A DNA stretch of 64,000 bases, taken from assembly GCF_000014145.1 (NCBI RefSeq), contig NC_008255.1:2682001-2746000 (forward strand), read 5' to 3'. Made by a program: the position numbers and the translations under genes. Position 1 is the stretch's first letter, and each line of letters begins with the position of its first letter. The notes below the pieces were generated by a model, which worked only from the letters and a program-made list of their open reading frames with translations, did not search any database and was not told the DNA's origin. Below are positions 53,786 to 62,500 of the stretch, one piece after another. This DNA comes from Cytophaga hutchinsonii ATCC 33406 (GTDB lineage Bacteria; Bacteroidota; Bacteroidia; Cytophagales; Cytophagaceae).

Positions 53786-55258
53786 TCAAACAGTACGTTC
53801 ATTGTAATCATATACAAATTTTTCCTGTTCTGTACTTTCAATCGCTCTTGATGAGCGTGCTTCCCGCACTATTTTAATGGCATCGTCTGAAGGATAGCCC
53901 AATGATTTTAAATAACAGGCTGCCACAAGTCCTGAACGGCCTAGCCCGCCGACACAGTGAATCAATACCTTCTTATGCTTTTTTTGCTGCGCGTTTATAA
54001 ATGCATTAATTCTTTCGATCTCTGCTTTTACCGGTATTTTCTGATCAATAACAGGTACATGCAGACATTCAACCCCCTGCTTTTTATATACGTCTAAAAG
54101 CTCCGGAACACCATACATATCCATCTCGTCTTTTGTAATGAGCGATACCACACAATCAATCTGCTGTTCTTTTATTTCTTTAAGATCTTCCGAAAGGTCT
54201 CTGCTGTAATCCTTTCTTCCGGGCAAAATAGTAAGGGCAAGTGAGTGTGCATCTATTTTATCGGATTTAATAAAATCGATGCGGAGTTTATCTGTTTCTA
54301 AAAACTTATTACTGATGATCTGACTGAATTTACCTGAATTGTATAATGCCCATTCTTTTTGCCATTGGTTGCATTCATCAAAGATCAGGCTATGCATGGA
54401 ATAACGAAGCTGCGCAATAAATACCTGCAGCGGATTTCTATCCCATTCTACCAGATCACTATATAAGCTCCGCAAATAAGACAGCGTTTTGTAGACACGC
54501 ACAAACGACGGTTTTGTAATTCCGGTTTGTGTTATATCCGGCAGCGAGGCCTGCAGATCCGAAACAGCAAACAATACTTCACTGATTTTTAACGCTTCCT
54601 GAAAATCAGATTCGGAATGCATTTCTGAAAAGATATACAGCAGGTCATTTTCCAGTTTTACCAGATCCTTTAATACATGGCCTCTGTGCGTATGGAAAAA
54701 GTCTATGATCCAGACATTGTCCTGCGCATCAATAATAATATTAGCCCCGTTCAGATCACCATGTACATAGGATTGAAACGCATACATGTTATTATTTTTG
54801 AGATAGGTATCTAAATCATTTTTATAAAAATTCAACGGGTTGGGAAAAGAATTTGCATGTAGGATGAATTCGTTTGCCTCTATGTTTCCCTGGTACACAT
54901 TACCGATAGAAGCTTTCAGTTTGCCCGCCGATATGTTATCAAATTCATAATACGACAGCAGATTCATTTTCTCATGCGTCTTTGCGGTATAGAGTTTTCC
55001 AAGTTGCTCCTTAAAAACGACATGCAGGTAATGTTGTATTTTTTCAACCGGTTCCTTCCCTGTAAATTTTTTCTGGAAAGAACTTGCCTGGCCTGCCCCC
55101 ATTGATGCATAGCGGTATTTAATAATACCTTTTCCTTTACTGTCAGCAAAATCAATAATACGCGGAGCATTGTTTCCCAAAACATTTTCAATAATCTCAA
55201 ACGATTTCCGCTCTCTCCCGATCTCCTCCTGTTCACCGATCTTTACTACGTGCTTGAC
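53786..55258 (-). CDS. APH-type kinase plus dual-specificity phosphatase (3' part of a frameshifted gene)
   Basis: The conserved frame runs from about 55258 to the stop at 53786 (490 residues). Its first possible start codon, a TTG at 55180, would cut off conserved sequence. Kinase part: HVVKIGEQEEIGRERKSFE (ATP-anchoring Lys, helix-C Glu), LGNNAPRIIDFADSKG, IIKYRYASMG, catalytic loop YVHGDLNGANIII and metal-binding IIDFFHTHRGHVLKDL. Phosphatase part (from about residue 330): CVVSLITKDEMDMYG, HVPVIDQKIP (possible general acid) and the P-loop IHCVGGLGRSG, with nucleophilic Cys and Arg. The glycine-rich loop of the kinase (LDGGFSGNSVIG) is in the other frame of the upstream ORF (55246-56088), so these two ORFs are one gene. 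Confidence 0.8.
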   Translation of the reverse strand, partial: VKHVVKIGEQEEIGRERKSFEIIENVLGNNAPRIIDFADSKGKGIIKYRYASMGAGQASSFQKKFTGKEPVEKIQHYLHVVFKEQLGKLYTAKTHEKMNLLSYYEFDNISAGKLKASIGNVYQGNIEANEFILHANSFPNPLNFYKNDLDTYLKNNNMYAFQSYVHGDLNGANIIIDAQDNVWIIDFFHTHRGHVLKDLVKLENDLLYIFSEMHSESDFQEALKISEVLFAVSDLQASLPDITQTGITKPSFVRVYKTLSYLRSLYSDLVEWDRNPLQVFIAQLRYSMHSLIFDECNQWQKEWALYNSGKFSQIISNKFLETDKLRIDFIKSDKIDAHSLALTILPGRKDYSRDLSEDLKEIKEQQIDCVVSLITKDEMDMYGVPELLDVYKKQGVECLHVPVIDQKIPVKAEIERINAFINAQQKKHKKVLIHCVGGLGRSGLVAACYLKSLGYPSDDAIKIVREARSSRAIESTEQEKFVYDYNERTV

Positions 55259-56088
55259 TCCTGATGTCCATGCATATCGATACTTTGTGTGCCAATTACA
55301 CTATTTCCGGAAAATCCGCCGTCCAATACGTTAACCGATATTTCTTTTGAATTACGGAAAACATATTTGAGCAGTTTCGTTTCCGTATCTCCCAGCGCAA
55401 TCGGTTTCTCTGAAAGGATTATAGGTGTCTCAGCATGCTCAAGTTCAATAGAAATACTTTCTTTGTCCCAGGTTAGAAAGTGTGTGAATTGTCCGATGGA
55501 ATTAAAGACCTGTACATTCAGGATACGGTTAAGCTGGTTCAATGCTGCATAGTGGCTGTGTACAGAAGAGCTTGCAGAAAGAGCCGCGCAAACAGCAATG
55601 GTATAATCCGGATAACGGGTTGCGATATCGTATGCGGTGAAATAGATCTTTGCTTCTGTCCAGACACCGATCAGTCCTATGCGTACGGGCTCATCGGTAT
55701 ATTGCGCAAGAATAGTATTCAGATCAGGTTCAACAAAATCATTTAAACTGACCGAGTTGATAATATGTGCCTGGTCATCTGCAGTAAAAACAAAATCAGC
55801 GCCTTCTGTATACTGAATGCAGTGGCTACCGAATTTATTCAGGTGCGCTTTCTGTGCGGGATCTTCCGCATCATGCCAGTCGCGCACATGCACTTTTATT
55901 ATCTGATGTTCATCTGTTTTATTCAGCCAGTTCATAAACAGATCCAACGGCCCACTATTCGCTTCATTGCCCATTAATCTGGAAGACTCATCATAACCTA
56001 CATGCAGCAGGTTTGGGAGGTTGTCGTATTTACCTATCGGCCGCACAAAATCATGCTGCAGGCATTGTGAGATCAGTATTGTTTTCAT
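55246..56088 (-). CDS. isochorismatase-like domain plus kinase glycine loop (5' part of a frameshifted gene)
   Basis: 280 residues. Residues 1-200 have the isochorismatase/cysteine-hydrolase layout: ILISQCLQHDFVRPI (the Q-x-D-F with the acidic residue), IIKVHVRDWHD (Lys region), IGLIGVWTEAKIYFTAYDIATRYPDYTIAVC. The position of the catalytic Cys (GVxTxxC) holds Lys, so classical hydrolase chemistry is unlikely. Residues about 235-275, SVNVLDGGFSGNSVIGTQSIDMHGHQE, look like the glycine-rich loop of the kinase that continues in the next frame. The ORF stops 4 residues later. Restoring one G around 55258 would read HQEVKHVVKIG and give one protein of about 767 residues. Confidence 0.78.
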   Translation of the reverse strand: MKTILISQCLQHDFVRPIGKYDNLPNLLHVGYDESSRLMGNEANSGPLDLFMNWLNKTDEHQIIKVHVRDWHDAEDPAQKAHLNKFGSHCIQYTEGADFVFTADDQAHIINSVSLNDFVEPDLNTILAQYTDEPVRIGLIGVWTEAKIYFTAYDIATRYPDYTIAVCAALSASSSVHSHYAALNQLNRILNVQVFNSIGQFTHFLTWDKESISIELEHAETPIILSEKPIALGDTETKLLKYVFRNSKEISVNVLDGGFSGNSVIGTQSIDMHGHQESST

Positions 56089-56105
56089 GTATTACTCAAC
56101 TTTTT

Positions 56106-56924
56106 TTAGTATTCAACCACTATCTCTCCGTTCTGATTGATGCTGATCGTATAGCTTTTGCTGAAAGTAGTTTCTTCTTCTCCGAAATCAACGTCGAACA
56201 ACTGGATAGAGTGATCTTTATTTATCAGAAACAACCTGCTGCCGCTCCATACTTCATCGTGCTTTTGATCATATATTGTAATGTATTTTGCTTTTTTTGT
56301 TTTTCTGTCGTAGAGAATCAAATGACCGGCTGCATCGTGATATAAATCCTGATAGTCAATTGTTCGCACATACCGGCCGGAGTTATAGGCATAATAACAT
56401 TCATACATACCAACATCAGGAAAGCGGTAGTTACAGTGTTTTATTGAATATACCAGTGAGTCACCAGCAGAAATAGTATCTTCCTTTTCATGCAGTTTTA
56501 CATATTTCAGTTCATGGATAACGGGAAGTAAATAAGGTTTGCCGTGATGGAACGCGTCATAATATTCATGCACGCGATGCATTGCATCCTTATATTGTTT
56601 ATTCATTCCGGTTGGTTCAGAAAAACCTGTCTCACCGTAAGACAGCCATGCTTCCGGAAATTTATAGGTGAGAAGAAGTTTGCTGCCAATCGGAAGGACT
56701 GTAACAGGTTGTGTATTTATACTATCCAGCTGAATAAAAACGGGTGCTCCCGGCACATAAAATTGTGTATCCTTATAAATGGCTGCGCCTGCCGGTTGCA
56801 GGGAATCTGTCATAACAACAACACTATCCTGTACACGTGTTTCATTTTCTTTACTCCCGTTACATGCCACCATTAGAAAACTTAAAAAAAATACAAGCAT
56901 CAGCTTATCTACTGTTACGTTCAT
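56106..56924 (-). CDS. lipoprotein of unknown function
   Basis: 272 residues. Lipoprotein signal with FLMVACNG (Cys21). The mature part is beta-rich: GAPVFIQLDSINTQPVTVLPIGSKLLLTYKF, KYVKLHEKEDTISAGDSLVYSI, HLILYDRKTKKAKYITIYDQKHDEVWSG, SIQLFDVDFGEEETTF. No family recognised. 17 bases upstream of the tripartite gene's start (that gene comes next on the minus strand). Confidence 0.6.
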   Translation of the reverse strand: MNVTVDKLMLVFFLSFLMVACNGSKENETRVQDSVVVMTDSLQPAGAAIYKDTQFYVPGAPVFIQLDSINTQPVTVLPIGSKLLLTYKFPEAWLSYGETGFSEPTGMNKQYKDAMHRVHEYYDAFHHGKPYLLPVIHELKYVKLHEKEDTISAGDSLVYSIKHCNYRFPDVGMYECYYAYNSGRYVRTIDYQDLYHDAAGHLILYDRKTKKAKYITIYDQKHDEVWSGSRLFLINKDHSIQLFDVDFGEEETTFSKSYTISINQNGEIVVEY

Positions 56925-56931
56925 ATTACAC

Positions 56932-57384
56932 TCACTTTTTCAAAACAGCAAATCCTTGTATGACCTCTATATTTTTGTTATTATAGGTTGTTGCATGAAC
57001 AATTCTGTATGCTCCGCAACATTTTCCGCCATCAAATCTCTCATAGTAAATGTTCAGTGTATCAATATCCGAATCATTCAACCGCACATATACCGGGCCG
57101 TTCTTTGTGGCACTATTAAAGTCTATAAGCAGACTGTTGCTGCATCCCTGAAGATAGCTGCCATCAGTTATAAGGCTTTGTTTAACCGTATCAGCACCAT
57201 TCAATGAAAAAAATTGAATGGAATCTTTATCGTATACTTTTGATGGACCAAATACAAGATCCTCCCCTGCAGCATTTAGTATACGAAAACAAACAATATC
57301 CTGATCGGGATCACATTTCGTTCCGGTCATGCAACAGCCAGTAAACAAGCATGCAAAAAGGATCGCACATAAAAATTTTTTCAT
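56932..57384 (-). CDS. small Cys-rich lipoprotein of unknown function
   Basis: 150 residues from the ATG at 57384 (MKKFLCAILFACLFTGC), chosen because it opens a lipoprotein signal with lipobox LFTGC; the frame is open to 57444 overlapping the previous gene. The mature protein has Cys residues in CCMTGTKCDPDQDIVCF, GCSNS and GGKCCGAYRIV. No family recognised. It is followed 7 bases later by the next lipoprotein gene. Confidence 0.6.
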   Translation of the reverse strand: MKKFLCAILFACLFTGCCMTGTKCDPDQDIVCFRILNAAGEDLVFGPSKVYDKDSIQFFSLNGADTVKQSLITDGSYLQGCSNSLLIDFNSATKNGPVYVRLNDSDIDTLNIYYERFDGGKCCGAYRIVHATTYNNKNIEVIQGFAVLKK

Positions 57385-57437
57385 AGGGTCATTTTTTATT
57401 TCATCTGATAATATGAATTCAGTATTTATTTTTCCTG

Positions 57438-58715
57438 TCAACAATCATAATATTCTATTTCAAAAATTACCTCTTTGCCGGTAAGTGCTTTTATCTTATC
57501 CGCATAGGAATCAAAAGCGCGGCAATCTCCTTTCATAACAATGGCATATTGACCTTGGGGAATTTCCAGTTCTACTTCCAGTGAACTTCCGCCCACACCT
57601 TTAGCTGGCAGCACATTCTGAATACGAATTGTTTTTATATCTTTTACATCAAACACCTGCGAAAAAAAACGGCTTGAAAATCCAATTTTAGAATTCCGTT
57701 CATCCATCCAGATAATTGGCTTATCCCCGAACTGATCTGTTATTTTTCGAGGCCTTCTTTTTATTTTACTGTTGCGTTTATAATCTTCTGAAACACGTAT
57801 ACCTTCCGGAAGCAGCGCATAATTGCTTACAACCATGCCTTCCTCATATGGCTGATCGATAAGTAAAGAAAAATAGTCGCGTTTATTTTCTACAGACAAA
57901 GCTGTATACCCGCCGTCAAAATTCCATTTACTATCGTAGGTGTAACAAATAGACAAACTCATTCCGCCAAAATTATAATTCAGATTTTTTTGATCTTCCC
58001 GCTCGTAATTAAATCTGTTACGGTCTATACCCAGGTCTTTTAGCAATATACGTTTGAGATCGTCATAGCTTTTATCTGTACCCAAGGCATCAAAACAATC
58101 CGAATAAAACTGCAGTACAGAAACATCTTCCCGCATCTGGTCATAATACACATGAAAATTTCTGAGTAAAATATTTCCTAGACGGATTGGGTATGCAAAT
58201 TTTGATATCTTTTGAATGTACGGTGATTGTTTGAAACGCACATAGGGATTTTTTGCAAGTTCTTCATACGTTGTATCCCACGATACAAATTCCTTTTCAG
58301 GAGATTGGATTTCAAATCCTTCCGAATAGTCTGTGAACCCGGTCAGGATATCGTAGGTTGGCTCATATGTTCTGCGCCAGATTATTTTTTTAACAGGCTG
58401 GATACTCATTATGTGCTCAAAAAAAACAGCATCATCAAAGGTGAATTTTGCCGAAAGAGCTTCATACATATCTTTAAACCCAACATCCTCTGCGGGTATA
58501 TAATGCCGGTGATGATCAAACAGAAACAGAAAGGATTCCTGCTCTTCTGTTACAACAACATATGCATATTGAAGATCTTCCAGGCGTACTTCAGATACTG
58601 ACACCGGATGTTGTTCGGTATAGTTAATTCTGTTGCCAGCCAGTTTAATGGTTCCGGCACCTGATTCTGCCGGATAGTTTCGGTTTATATTCTTTTTATG
58701 ATCAAAAACGCTCAT
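57438..58715 (-). CDS. unknown protein, first gene of the minus-strand cluster
   Basis: 425 residues without signal peptide. It opens with a beta-rich PH/GRAM-like stretch (TIKLAGNRINYTEQHPVSVSEVRLEDLQYAYVVV, FLFLFDHHRHYIPAEDVGF) and closes with another beta-rich segment (SKIGFSSRFFSQVFDVKDIKTIRIQNVLP, LEVELEIPQGQYAIVMKG). Between them is a Tyr-rich part. The fold guess is weak and no family is recognised. An intergenic region of 227 bases with a terminator for the next gene separates it from 58943-59317. Confidence 0.55.
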   Translation of the reverse strand: MSVFDHKKNINRNYPAESGAGTIKLAGNRINYTEQHPVSVSEVRLEDLQYAYVVVTEEQESFLFLFDHHRHYIPAEDVGFKDMYEALSAKFTFDDAVFFEHIMSIQPVKKIIWRRTYEPTYDILTGFTDYSEGFEIQSPEKEFVSWDTTYEELAKNPYVRFKQSPYIQKISKFAYPIRLGNILLRNFHVYYDQMREDVSVLQFYSDCFDALGTDKSYDDLKRILLKDLGIDRNRFNYEREDQKNLNYNFGGMSLSICYTYDSKWNFDGGYTALSVENKRDYFSLLIDQPYEEGMVVSNYALLPEGIRVSEDYKRNSKIKRRPRKITDQFGDKPIIWMDERNSKIGFSSRFFSQVFDVKDIKTIRIQNVLPAKGVGGSSLEVELEIPQGQYAIVMKGDCRAFDSYADKIKALTGKEVIFEIEYYDC

Positions 58716-58885
58716 AGTATTCTGTTAAAACGGCTAAAAGTAATTAACCCTCTGCATAAATTTTCCTGTTGCAGTTAAAACTACTTCATTGCTGACTTTT
58801 ACGCAGCGGCCCCTCTATCAGTTCGCGGCAGCTTAAATGCGGTCTAAAATAAGCATTAGAACTTGCTTATGCATAATTTTAAAAA

Positions 58886-58925
58886 AAAAGACTGCAAACA
58901 TTCATCTGTTGCAGTCTTTTAAAAG
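58886..58925 (-). terminator. hairpin terminator
   Basis: A 12-bp stem AAAAGACTGCAA / TTGCAGTCTTTT with A/T flanks. It lies downstream (minus strand) of the 58943-59317 gene. Confidence 0.75.
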
Positions 58926-58942
58926 AATAAAATCGGTTTAGC

Positions 58943-59317
58943 TTAGTTGAACTGTTTCCCTATAAATTCTACAAGTTTTTCATCGCTCATCTTATTGGAA
59001 GTACTTTCAGTTGATTTAGTGCTTTTATACTGAGGTGTTTCCGCCAGATACTTTATAAATTGCTCCTGAATCTGGCCGGTACCTGTCAGATGAATTTCGT
59101 CTGCATCAGATATCTTGCTTAAAATTTCTTTGAAGAATTTATGCGTCAGCATAATCTCATGGTTATTTCCCGTATTTTCATTTGTATTAGGTTCTGCGCC
59201 TGGATTTTTTGCATGTCCGAGAACAGCAAATTCATCCGTACCGGAATTCTTTCCTACAATTGTTGCGTTGCGCGAATCCATCCACACCCCGAACTGTTTT
59301 GTGTGTTTTTGTGCCAT
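58943..59317 (-). CDS. small protein with a baeRF/eRF1-domain-3-like segment
   Basis: 124 residues. KHTKQFGVWMDSRNATIVG, then MLTHKFFKEILSKISDADEIHLTGTGQIQEQFIKYLAETPQYK and a Lys/Ser-rich linker with a short C-terminal helix. The strand-rich opening followed by the helix-IHLTGTGxxxxxFxxYL segment resembles small bacterial proteins related to the eRF1/Pelota-like (baeRF) fold and to 'host attachment protein' domains. This is a weak assignment. Monocistronic, with its own terminator. Confidence 0.5.
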   Translation of the reverse strand: MAQKHTKQFGVWMDSRNATIVGKNSGTDEFAVLGHAKNPGAEPNTNENTGNNHEIMLTHKFFKEILSKISDADEIHLTGTGQIQEQFIKYLAETPQYKSTKSTESTSNKMSDEKLVEFIGKQFN

Positions 59318-59447
59318 ATAATTTTTTTATTAGAATATACAATTTTAACAGGAGTATATCTAATCCCCGGGGTCTTAAATTTTAGTGTACAGCTGATTTT
59401 ATCTGCATACTTGCTAAATCCGTTGCACTTCTGGATGACTGTAAGTA

Positions 59448-59487
59448 AAATAAAAAAACACTCCAGCCTGAATAAACAGACTGGAGT
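59448..59487 (-). terminator. hairpin terminator after the xylanase gene
   Basis: Stem ACTCCAG / CTGGAGT (59460-59466 and 59481-59487), followed on the minus strand by a seven-T tract. Confidence 0.7.
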
Positions 59488-59517
59488 GCCGGACATAAAA
59501 CAACGATTAACTGTATA

Positions 59518-62500
59518 TTAATATGTTAAAATAATTTTCTTTGTAAGAACATTAGATCCCTGTCTGATCACCAATACATACGCACCTTCAGCCAATGTAC
59601 TGACATTTACTTTTGCGTTTGTGCCGGCTATCTGAATAGGTGCAAAAACTTCTTCACCCAAGGCATTTGTTATTCTGAATAAAGCCTCCGAAAGATCTAC
59701 TTCCGTTTCAACAATCAATTCATCCTTTGCCGGAACCGGATATACGTTTGCCTGCATGCTGTTCCCGGATGTAATACCTGTTGTTACGCCCGCAAAAACA
59801 GTTACTGGTGAAGAGGTCGTAATACCGTCCTGACTATCGGTAACACGTATCGTGATAGTATGTAAACCTGCCGATACATCGTTCCATGTAAAGCTATAAG
59901 GCTCAGAAATACTGGAACCGATTACCGTATCCCCAACTAAATATTCAACCAATTTAATAGAGCCATCTGCATCCGATATATCTGCAGTAATGGTAACCGT
60001 TGATGATACCGTTGTATTGGTAACCGGAGATGTAATGGTAATAACGGAAGGCTGATTTACCTTTTGCGTGATCGTTGTAACAGGAGAAATAGCTTTACAG
60101 CCGGCTGCATTTGTTACTTCTACAGTATAATTTCCTTCCGCAGTTGCGGTATAAGAAGCAGCAGCTGTGCCTACCTGGTTTGTACCCTTAAACCACTTAT
60201 AGGATAAACCTGTTCCTGCAGGTGCATTCAGCGTTACACTGCCGCCCTGTACAATAGAAGTAGACCCGATAACTGTGATCGCTGCTGCCGGCAAGGCATT
60301 TACAGTAACTGCAACCTGTGCTCTCGGACTTTCACATCCGTTGGTTGTTTGTGAAACGTAATAATTGATCGTTCCAACAGTTGCTGTATTTGGTGTTACA
60401 GAAGCAGATGAAGTACCGCCCGTTGCTGCGTCATACCATTTCAATGCTGTACCGGTTGCTGTTAATGCGCTTGCTGCTGCATTCTGGCAATACGCTGCTG
60501 GTGCAGTAACCGTTGGTGCAGCCGGTGCGGCATTTACCGTTACGGCTGTTGCTGTTGAAGTAGCTTTGCAATTGTTTGTATTGGTTATTTCAACAGTATA
60601 GGAACCGGATGTTGTTGCCGTATAAGTAGAAGTAATACCAACCTGTGTTGTTCCGTTCTTCCATACATATCCCGTTCCGTTACCTGCTGTTAATGTTACT
60701 GAACCGCCTGCACAGAACGTTGTTGCTGAACCTGCTGTGATTACTGCTGTTGGCAAGGCATTTACAGTAACTGCAACCTGTGCTCTCGGACTTTCACATC
60801 CGTTGGTTGTTTGTGAAACGTAATAATTCTTCGTTCCAACAGTTGCTGTATTTGGTGTTACAGAAGCAGATGAAGTACCGCCCGTTGCTGCGTCATACCA
60901 TTTCAATGCTGTACCCGTTGCTGTTAATGCGCTTGATGCTGCATTCTGGCAATACGCTGCTGGTGCAGTAACCGTTGGTGCAGCCGGTGCGGCATTTACC
61001 GTTACGGCTGTTGCTGTTGAAGTAGCTTTGCAATTGTTTGTATTGGTTATTTCAACGGTATAGGAACCGGATGTTGTTGCCGTATAAGTAGAAGCAGTAC
61101 CAACCTGTGTTGTTCCGTTCTTCCATACATATTCCGTTCCGTTACCTGCTGTCAATGTTACTGAACCGCCTGCACAGAACGTTGTTGCTGAACCTGCTGT
61201 GATTACTGCTGTTGGCAAGGCATTTACGTTAACAACTATTGGCGCGCGCGCACTTTCACAGCCGCCTACATTCTGGCTTACATAATAGGTAGCAGTACCT
61301 GCAGCTGTTGTAACTGGCGTTAAGGATGCAGTACCTGTTCCGCCTGTTGAGTTTGTATACCACAACAAACTTGTGCCCGTTGCTGTTAAGGCTGCGGCTG
61401 TTGCATTCTGGCAATAGGCAACAGGTGTTACCACGGTCGGAGCTGCCGGCGTTGAACAAGGCAATAAACCTTGTAAAACCGCTGTACCAAATAAAGAAGG
61501 GTTTTCCCAGGCATCATCTTCGCTTGCATTCCAGGCCAATTTACCATCACGTGTACCTCCGTCGTCGTCGTCATTGATCATAAAATCCATACCGACTAAC
61601 TGGCCAATGGCTGGTGTACCTTTTAAGGTAGTCCATGGAATTCTGGCTTCAACAATATATCCACCCGTACGTGCTACGGCTGCATAGGTAATGCCTGTAG
61701 TTGCACGACCTGATGGCAATACCCCTACCGTTGTACCATCATTCCAGCCAAATGTATATTGCACATCGTTTGCACCATACGTAGTTGCTTTATCATTATT
61801 AATATCAACGTAGACTTCTACACCGTCATCATCATATACATTGGTGCTTTCATTCATTTTTACATCATCGGTAACATCTGCCAGTACATAGAGATAGGTA
61901 TCATCCCATAAGGCTTTAAAATTACCTGAGAGATCTGTACTATTGGTAACTGCTCCCGCGATCAGTTTTGTCGCAGCCGCAGGTAACACACTGGCATTGG
62001 ACCAGGTGGCTTCAAGCGTTCCGTCAATGATTATAGGCGAAGACACTTTAAAAATCTTATATTTCTGAGAAACCCGTACTGTAATTTCAGTGCGCGGACC
62101 TTCACAACCGTTTAATGTTTGTCCGACATAATACTTTGTAGTACCTGCCGTAGCGGTATTGGGAGTTGGTGCAGAACTTAATGCTGTGCCGCCGGTTGCT
62201 ACCGTATACCATTTAAGCGCAGTACCTGTTGCGGTTAATTGTGTTGCCGCAGCACCTACTTCGTAATCAAATGAAGTGATGGTTGTTGGTGCCGGTGTTG
62301 CACAGGAAACACATTCGCTTACTGTAATGTTTGAGCTTCCCGAACTGTTATATCCTTCTGATTCCATGATCTGATAATCCCAGGTAGTTCCCATGTTCAT
62401 TCCGGCAGCTTTCCATGCAGCAACATGGGTAGCAAACGTTATGGTTCCGCTCGATCTTTTTTGTGTACGTACACTCCAGAATTGTTGAAATGTAGCTGTA

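Noticed and set aside
54964-55236. 90-codon ORF in a third frame over the kinase region
   Set aside because: Shadow of the conserved kinase frame; Arg/Leu-rich translation with no recognisable features.
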